Shown in pieces: positions 45,726-50,665 of a stretch of DNA of 50,665 nt. The DNA is from Legionella sp. (GTDB taxonomy: Bacteria > Pseudomonadota > Gammaproteobacteria > Legionellales > Legionellaceae), in the NCBI GenBank assembly GCA_013697625.1, contig JACCWN010000124.1, positions 1 through 50,665 on the forward strand. The letters are read 5' to 3'. A program made the translations under genes and the position numbers. Within the stretch, counting starts at the first letter, position 1, and each line of letters begins with the position of its first letter. The notes under the pieces are model-generated. The model saw nothing but the letters and a program-made list of their open reading frames with translations. It had not been told where the DNA came from and made no database searches.

Positions 45726-48241
45726 AACTCATCATAAAAAGAATACTTCTTAGCCTATTGACACTCAGTATATTACTTATAGGTATGATATCATTTTTAA
45801 TAACCACCACCCCGGGGTTATATGTGTTGATTAAAATAGGTCAATTGTATATACCGGGGGCACTTACCATTCACACACTTCAAGGGCGTTTGATAGACCA
45901 AGTGTCTATTGATAGTTTAGAGTACAAATATAAAACCATAAACATACATGCAGAACATATAAAATTACAGTGGACTTTTAAACTCCTGATTAATAAAGCT
46001 TTGTGGATAAAAGCGCTCAGCGCCAAAACCATTGTAATCAATGAATTACCAGACAGTATAAATGATTTTAGTGTCCAAGGAACAATTGATCCCCAACACT
46101 GGGAAATCAGCCAACTTCACTTTAATTATTTAAATCAAGCGCTTTTCCTAAAATTACAAAAGACTGAGGCACCGAAGGCAGCTCTTTCAGGCAATTTAAG
46201 CTTAGATGCTTTAAACAAATACAGCAAACTCACTGGTAAGGTAAAGATCACAGGTTCCCTAGCAGATTTAAAATGGTCAGGAAGTTTTCTTGGACTGATT
46301 GAGGGCACCATAGATGGGCATCTTAAACAATCTGAGTTTAGTCAAAACATTCAATGGCATGCTTTGAAATTGGCGAAGGATATGAATAGCTCTGGAGGCC
46401 ATATACTTGTAACAGGCATCTGGCCAAATATAAACGCGGAAGTTCAGGCCACGCTCAATCCTAGTCCAAAGGATGATTGGATATTAAAAACAAAAGCTCA
46501 GGGCATTCTTCCTTGGAATTGGCAGGTGCAAGCAACAGTGTCTCATAAACAAAAAACCTCAATGCAAGAAGGTTTTTTCACAAAGATATCAGCGCAGGCA
46601 AAGCTTGAAGATACACAGCATGGTACACTGCATCTAACACTTGCACCTGGTCAGTATGTAACAGCCCAGTCCAATTCCTTGCCTTCCTTAACATTTGAAG
46701 GTGGCACATATGATGTAGACTTAAAACCAAAGGGTCTGCAAGGTAAGGGAAGCTTTCAACTGAATAAAACCATTCATTTGGACAATGAATTTAAATTACC
46801 CGCCTTTGATTTGCTCAATCCCATGGAAAAAAATAAATCCCATTTTGGACAAATAAGTCTTGTGGTGAATTCTCTTTCGTTTTTAGAAACTTTGTATCCT
46901 GGCATCAGTCAAATTAAGGGGTCCTTAACCGCCTTTATAAAGTCCCGTGGCAAATTGAATAAACCAATCATTGAAAGCCAGTTGAAATTGACCCAAGGCA
47001 GCCTCATACTATCTAACCTTGGACTAACCTTAGACAATATCTCCTGTCAAATCAGTGGGAAAAAACATCACTGGCTGGGGGATGGCACCATCAGTTCAAA
47101 GGAGAATAAGTTAATCCTTAAAGGCAAGGGGCTTTTAAGCACCCCCTTTGAAGGAAACATCAGCTTGCAAGGGTCACAATTTCCTTTAATAACCACACCA
47201 GAGTATCAGTTAAAAGTCTCGCCCGATTTAATTATGAAATTCAGCAAAGACCAGGTTGGCATTACTGGGGATGTGGTGATCCCTTATGCTCAAATCAAGC
47301 CCCAAACTTTGACCAACAGCATGGTATTATCTGATGATGTGGTTTATAAAAAAAACCATCAAGAAGCAACACCCATTCCTTTCAACACCAGTATGGATGT
47401 ACAATTAAAAATGGGCGATGAGGTAGAAGTTGCAATCAAAGGACTGCATGCCACCTTAGAAGGCGGAATACGTCTAACCCAAGCACCCAAAGAACCACTC
47501 ACAGCCAATGGCGTATTATCTATTAAAAAAGGAGAATACAAAGCCTATGGTCAAATTTTAACGGTAGAGCAAGGGCAATTGATGTATGTAGGTGGTCGCT
47601 TAGACAATCCTGGGATTAATCTGCGAGCTTCGAAGAAAATAATTCAAGACGATGACATCAGAGAGTCAGGTGCCAACAAACTGTTTGATTTGAAAAACCA
47701 ATTGCAAAATTCAAATGTTGATTCGAATACTAAAGTTGGTGTTGAAGTTACAGATAGACTAACTTCTCCAAAAATCCAATTGTTCTCAAGTCCAACCGCG
47801 CTCTCACAAACGGATATCTTGTCCATGCTTATTTTAAACAGACCTGCCAGTAAAGCCAAAGATGCCAGCGGTCAATTGTTACTTGCAGCTTTGTCCTCAA
47901 TGAATTGGGGTAATGGGTCCGAGGGAACTCAATTTGTGGAACACCTCAAACAATCACTTGGATTTGATGTAAATATTCAGACCAATACCAAATACGATCA
48001 AGCCAACAAGCAATTTACCGACAGTACTGGTATAGTAGTTGGTAAATCTTTGACCAAAAAACTGTACCTAAGTTATAACATGGGTTTGTCTCAAGCAAAT
48101 CCAAACGTATTGACTTTAAAATATCTCATTAATAAATTTTTTAGCATCCAAATATCTAATAGTAGATCAATCAATGGTAGTAGCTCTGGTAGTGGTATGG
48201 ATGTGTTATACAGCGGAGAAAGGAAAAAGTTACATGAATGA
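45722..48241 (+). CDS. tamB: TamB, inner-membrane bridge of the TAM complex
   Basis: 839 residues, shorter than E. coli TamB (about 1260) but complete at both ends. One N-terminal membrane helix (about 8-30, ILLSLLTLSILLIGMISFLI) anchors it in the inner membrane; the rest is beta-strand-rich and spans the periplasm. The C-terminal 300 residues form the TamB (DUF490) domain: SIKKGEYKAYGQ, LTVEQGQLMYVGGRLDNPGINL, TDRLTSPKIQLFSSP, then LSYNMGLSQANPNVLTLKY. AsmA-like bridge proteins carry lipids between membranes. The 4-base overlap with tamA and 8-base overlap with hemB point to one transcript. Confidence 0.93.
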   Translation: MKLIIKRILLSLLTLSILLIGMISFLITTTPGLYVLIKIGQLYIPGALTIHTLQGRLIDQVSIDSLEYKYKTINIHAEHIKLQWTFKLLINKALWIKALSAKTIVINELPDSINDFSVQGTIDPQHWEISQLHFNYLNQALFLKLQKTEAPKAALSGNLSLDALNKYSKLTGKVKITGSLADLKWSGSFLGLIEGTIDGHLKQSEFSQNIQWHALKLAKDMNSSGGHILVTGIWPNINAEVQATLNPSPKDDWILKTKAQGILPWNWQVQATVSHKQKTSMQEGFFTKISAQAKLEDTQHGTLHLTLAPGQYVTAQSNSLPSLTFEGGTYDVDLKPKGLQGKGSFQLNKTIHLDNEFKLPAFDLLNPMEKNKSHFGQISLVVNSLSFLETLYPGISQIKGSLTAFIKSRGKLNKPIIESQLKLTQGSLILSNLGLTLDNISCQISGKKHHWLGDGTISSKENKLILKGKGLLSTPFEGNISLQGSQFPLITTPEYQLKVSPDLIMKFSKDQVGITGDVVIPYAQIKPQTLTNSMVLSDDVVYKKNHQEATPIPFNTSMDVQLKMGDEVEVAIKGLHATLEGGIRLTQAPKEPLTANGVLSIKKGEYKAYGQILTVEQGQLMYVGGRLDNPGINLRASKKIIQDDDIRESGANKLFDLKNQLQNSNVDSNTKVGVEVTDRLTSPKIQLFSSPTALSQTDILSMLILNRPASKAKDASGQLLLAALSSMNWGNGSEGTQFVEHLKQSLGFDVNIQTNTKYDQANKQFTDSTGIVVGKSLTKKLYLSYNMGLSQANPNVLTLKYLINKFFSIQISNSRSINGSSSGSGMDVLYSGERKKLHE

Positions 48242-49220
48242 TACCCCCTTATCAATGAAAATGACGCGTTTAAGACGTACGGCTCAAGCACGTGCTTTGG
48301 TCACAGAAACCAGACTCAGTATTCAAGATTTTATTATGCCACTATTTATTAGTGAAACATTAAAAAGCGCTAAACAAATCAAAGCAATGCCAGGCCAATT
48401 TCAATTGAGCCTTGGTTGCCTACCAAAGGAGATAGAATCTATCAGCGCCCTTGGCATCCCCGCGGTATTATTGTTTGGCATCCCTGCAGCAAAAGATGCA
48501 TTGGCAACTGAAGCATTTTTTGAAGAAGGTATCATACAAAAAACCATTCAAACCATTCGTGCAGTTAATAAAGATCTCCTAATAATTACCGATCTTTGCT
48601 TTTGCGAATATACTGATCATGGGCATTGTGGCATTTTAAATGGTACCACCATTGACCGAGATAAAACCTTATATGCCCTGGGGCGGCTTGCTATCAGCCA
48701 TGTTCGAGCAGGCGCAGACTGGGTTGCCCCCAGCGGTATGACCGATGGCATGGTAAGCGCCATAAGACATGCATTAGACAGCTCAGGATTTGAACATATT
48801 CCCATTTTGAGTTATTCTGCTAAATATTGCTCTTGTCTATATGGTCCATTTCGAGATGCAGCCCAGGGGGCTCCACAGTTTGGTGACCGAAAGGCCTATC
48901 AAATGAATATTGCAAATGCTCATGAGGCTCTTAGAGAAACTGCCTTGGATTTGGCAGAAGGTGCAGACATGATCATGGTAAAACCTGCAGGTTTTTATTT
49001 GGACATCATTCACAGATTAAAACTAAAATTCCCTGAAGTGCCTCTGTGCGCATATCAAGTCAGCGGTGAATATTCGATGATAAAGTATGCAGCAACCCAA
49101 GGTTTGATAAATGAAGAACAGGCCATATTAGAAAGTTTAATTGCGATAAAACGCGCAGGAGCAGATTTTATCATTTCTTATTTTGCAAAACATGTTGCAG
49201 AATTGTTAAAAAAAGTTTAA
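48234..49220 (+). CDS. hemB: Porphobilinogen synthase (delta-aminolevulinate dehydratase)
   Basis: 328 residues from the ATG at 48234, overlapping the end of tamB by 8 bases; the open frame extends further upstream but only inside tamB. The enzyme joins two 5-aminolevulinate molecules into porphobilinogen, the second step of tetrapyrrole synthesis. The active-site zinc cysteines are in DLCFCEYTDHGHCGI (three Cys), and the two Schiff-base lysines lie in SYSAKY and MVKPAG. The three-cysteine motif places it in the zinc-dependent class, not the magnesium class. Pairing with tamAB is unusual. Confidence 0.95.
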   Translation: MNDTPLSMKMTRLRRTAQARALVTETRLSIQDFIMPLFISETLKSAKQIKAMPGQFQLSLGCLPKEIESISALGIPAVLLFGIPAAKDALATEAFFEEGIIQKTIQTIRAVNKDLLIITDLCFCEYTDHGHCGILNGTTIDRDKTLYALGRLAISHVRAGADWVAPSGMTDGMVSAIRHALDSSGFEHIPILSYSAKYCSCLYGPFRDAAQGAPQFGDRKAYQMNIANAHEALRETALDLAEGADMIMVKPAGFYLDIIHRLKLKFPEVPLCAYQVSGEYSMIKYAATQGLINEEQAILESLIAIKRAGADFIISYFAKHVAELLKKV

Positions 49221-49256
49221 AAAGTTAATTGATCCTTTAAAAAACCCGGAGATTGT

Positions 49257-49643
49257 ATGAATTTAATTAAAAGCATTGCAGCAGTTACACTATGTTTGAG
49301 TGCTACCACGGTCTTAGCCAACCCTGCTTTCTTAGTCACTCATAACAGAACAAGTCAAGAATCAAATGCCTATGTTGCTGGAGCACCATCCCCTTACCCA
49401 TCAAAAGCCAATATGGACAATAAAGTAGATTGGAATTTGGTTAAGTTTGTTTGTTGGGGACATTTAGTAAACAACCAATGCAAGGCTGAAATCAAAATGG
49501 CTACTAATACAGCCTCTCCAATCTCGATTGGGACAGTTTCTATGGATATCATTACTGGCTACATAACACCAAGTCAATTATCAGCCAATGGATACACCGT
49601 TACAGTGAATGGACCTGGTGAGACCACCATTACAAAAAATTAG
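49257..49643 (+). CDS. Small exported hypothetical protein
   Basis: 128 residues with a signal peptide (MNLIKSIAAVTLCLSATTVLA, cleavage before NPAF). The mature part is polar with two cysteines (FVCWGH and NNQCKAEI) that could form a disulfide, and ends in beta-rich Gly/Thr/Asn segments (VTVNGPGETTITKN). Looks like a small periplasmic or secreted protein; I do not recognise a family. It lies 36 bp after hemB with a cggag ribosome binding site, and could be read from the same transcript. Confidence 0.7.
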   Translation: MNLIKSIAAVTLCLSATTVLANPAFLVTHNRTSQESNAYVAGAPSPYPSKANMDNKVDWNLVKFVCWGHLVNNQCKAEIKMATNTASPISIGTVSMDIITGYITPSQLSANGYTVTVNGPGETTITKN

Positions 49644-49668
49644 AGTTTGTTGACATTGAACCCCCTCG

Positions 49669-49700
49669 CCAAGGTAAGGCGGTTATCCGTGGTACCTTGG
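49669..49700. terminator. Inverted repeat after the exported protein gene
   Basis: Perfect 8-bp arms ccaaggta and taccttgg around a 16-base loop, 26 bases past the stop codon. No T-run, but it is the only hairpin near the end of the mutS-to-hemB run. Confidence 0.35.
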
Positions 49701-49717
49701 TTATCTATATATACCTG

Positions 49718-49792
49718 CTATCTCGGAATTAGCGCGACTTGCTGAGCACAGCGAGGCTAGTTGTGCTTAATGTCTGGGATATCCATTATCGC
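49718..49792. repeat. Diverged copy of the 20.7-kb palindromic repeat
   Basis: ctatctcggaattagcgcga... followed by cagcgaggctagttgtgctt and aatgtctgggatatcc lines up with cggaatttagcgcaac / gttgcgcttaatgtccggg of the element at 20.7 kb, with more mismatches. It and the preceding hairpin are all I can support in the 49644-49964 gap; an in-frame extension of the next gene is listed among rejected items. Confidence 0.6.
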
Positions 49793-49964
49793 CACTATTT
49801 TGCTATTAACTTATTGGGAATTTTCCACCTATTTTTCGTAAAAAAATCTGTAGCATTTGACAACCCAGTAAATGTTCCAGGCCCACCACTATCACAATAA
49901 ATGCGCCTATATTCAATAAAATAGATGGAGGGATATAGGCGATTTTTAAATGTAAAAGTCTTAT

Positions 49965-50524
49965 TTACGCACGTACCCTGAGTCCCCCCTCTTGAGTGCT
50001 CTTCAAAGCAAACCGTAATTCAATTAATCCTGCACTATCTGCACTGGTTAAGTGTCTCTGGCGATCTTGATACGGCCTGAGTGTATTGAGAATTTCTTGG
50101 CGAGCTTTAAAAGTTTTTACATGAGAGGGGGGATAAGCTTTATCAACCAGCTCTACTACTTCCTGCAACAACTTTTGGGTTTCTGGATCAACGGGTAGTC
50201 TGGGGTTGGGTGATTTAGTTCTAAAACTGGATGTGGCAGAGGTTTTAGCAGCAAAAAAATCTGTGTTAAGGGATGAAGATTTGGATTCCGGAGCACGGGT
50301 TGATGGAGGAATAGGAAGTACAAGGACGCCTAAAGGTTTGGGGTTAGATGTTTCAGATTCAAGATTTGGAGTGGTGGCAGTTTTATTTCCAAAAAATCTC
50401 AGCTCAGTGGTTTTGGATTTGGATTTGGATGCAAAGGTTGGTTGATGCACAGGAATTTCTGAGACGTTTAAGGTTGGTTTAGCACTGGGCGATTTAGCTC
50501 TAGAATTGATTGTGGCAGTGGATT
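49965..50524 (-). pseudogene. Ser/Pro/Thr-rich protein gene cut at its 5' end by an insertion sequence
   Basis: The reading frame runs from the TAA at 49962-49964/49965 upstream without a stop through to about 50524, where the insertion sequence begins. A GTG at 50450 would give 161 residues, but the frame stays open another 25 codons (ending QAQSTATINSRAKSPSAK) with no ATG, so the true start probably lies beyond the insertion. The first part is low-complexity and basic, and holds an internal repeat (RAKSPSAKPTL and RTKSPNPRLP). The last 75 residues (LLQEVVELVDKAYPPSHVK, then FKARQEILNTLRPY) are helical. The C-terminal helical part resembles small regulatory tails of Legionella proteins, but I do not recognise it. 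Whether the cut gene is expressed is unknown. Confidence 0.5.
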
Positions 50525-50665
50525 GGGCCTGTCATTTTAAGTGTGTAAGTAGCCATAATCCGGTAATATCGCGCTAGCGGTATATTACCAAGCACTAAGG
50601 ATAGTAATATGGCTATTACAGATGAGATGTTAGATGAAATGATAGGAACAGCCAAGACCCAAGAG
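50525..50665 (+). mobile_element. Left end of an insertion sequence, probably IS256 family
   Basis: The boundary is placed at gggcctgtcattttaagtg (from about 50525), which has the g-g-x-c-TGTCA-ttt layout of IS256-family terminal repeats. A palindromic stretch (ggtaatatcgc-gctag-cggtatattacc, about 50562-50589) precedes the transposase. The right end, and the target duplication, lie outside the window. Confidence 0.5.
50609..50665 (+). CDS. Transposase, N-terminal fragment (runs off the window)
   Basis: Nineteen codons from ATG at 50609, reading MAITDEMLDEMIGTAKTQE, open to the window edge. The start resembles the N-terminus of mutator-type (IS256 family) transposases, and aagga-like bases stand 8-12 bases upstream. 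Too short to test for the DDE core; the family call leans on the flanking terminal repeat. Confidence 0.5.
   Translation, partial: MAITDEMLDEMIGTAKTQE

Noticed and set aside
49806..49961. About 50 sense codons in the same frame directly after the TAA of the gene at 49965, with a hydrophobic stretch (IPPSILLNIGAFIVIVVGL)
   Set aside because: No start codon other than rare TTG/ATT, no ribosome binding site, and length within chance for AT-rich DNA; could be an old C-terminal extension lost by a stop, but I cannot support it.

Overview
The window is AT-rich gammaproteobacterial chromosome. It most likely comes from a Legionella-like member of the Legionellales. Three things support this: the cinA-recA-recX-alaS block near mutS; an AhpC/AhpD peroxidase pair of the type described in Legionella; and several large proteins with eukaryotic-type modules (U-box plus ankyrin-like repeat, leucine-rich repeats, a helicase-like giant protein) that look like secreted effectors. 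The genus is an inference from gene content, because no rRNA or other species marker is present. I found no tRNA, rRNA or CRISPR array.

Layout. 1-6.4 kb is accessory: an unknown protein, a secreted metallophosphoesterase, a 3 x 115 bp tandem repeat, a CorA-type transporter, an unknown protein and a U-box/transmembrane/ankyrin-like protein with an acidic, glutamate-rich tail. 6.6-8.0 kb is an oxidative-stress operon (AhpC, AhpD, small membrane protein). 8.2-18.9 kb is a biosynthetic island: an 8.8 kb polyketide synthase gene with no built-in acyltransferase (KS-KS-ACP-KS-KR-ACP-condensation-like), an ATP-grasp ligase-like gene just upstream in the same direction, and a convergent small gene whose product resembles an acyl carrier protein that has lost its attachment serine. 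19.2-20.5 kb holds a DUF2608-type HAD phosphatase and a pterin-4a-carbinolamine dehydratase.

20.8-23.4 kb is the prfB-lysS operon, with the classical +1 programmed frameshift in prfB (not visible if only one reading frame is considered). 23.7-26.1 kb holds two effector-like genes: an LRR protein with an F-box-like tail, and a protein with degenerate GHKL (Bergerat) ATPase motifs. fleN-fliA (26.1-27.7 kb) stand without other flagellar genes. A DprE1/DprE2-like oxidase-reductase pair follows (28.0-30.0 kb). 30.3-35.7 kb holds a tiny membrane protein, alaS, recX, recA, a CinA-type amidohydrolase and a small lipoprotein with a clear terminator. A 1800-residue SF1-helicase-like giant protein (35.8-41.2 kb) sits between this block and mutS.

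mutS, tamA, tamB and hemB (41.4-49.2 kb) form a tightly packed, partly overlapping run. The right end has a small secreted protein and a Ser/Pro/Thr-rich gene cut at its 5' side by the left end of an insertion sequence (probably IS256 family) whose transposase runs off the window.

At least four families of palindromic or tandem intergenic repeats are scattered through the gaps. Two copies of one MITE-like element lie at 24.4 and 30.1 kb.
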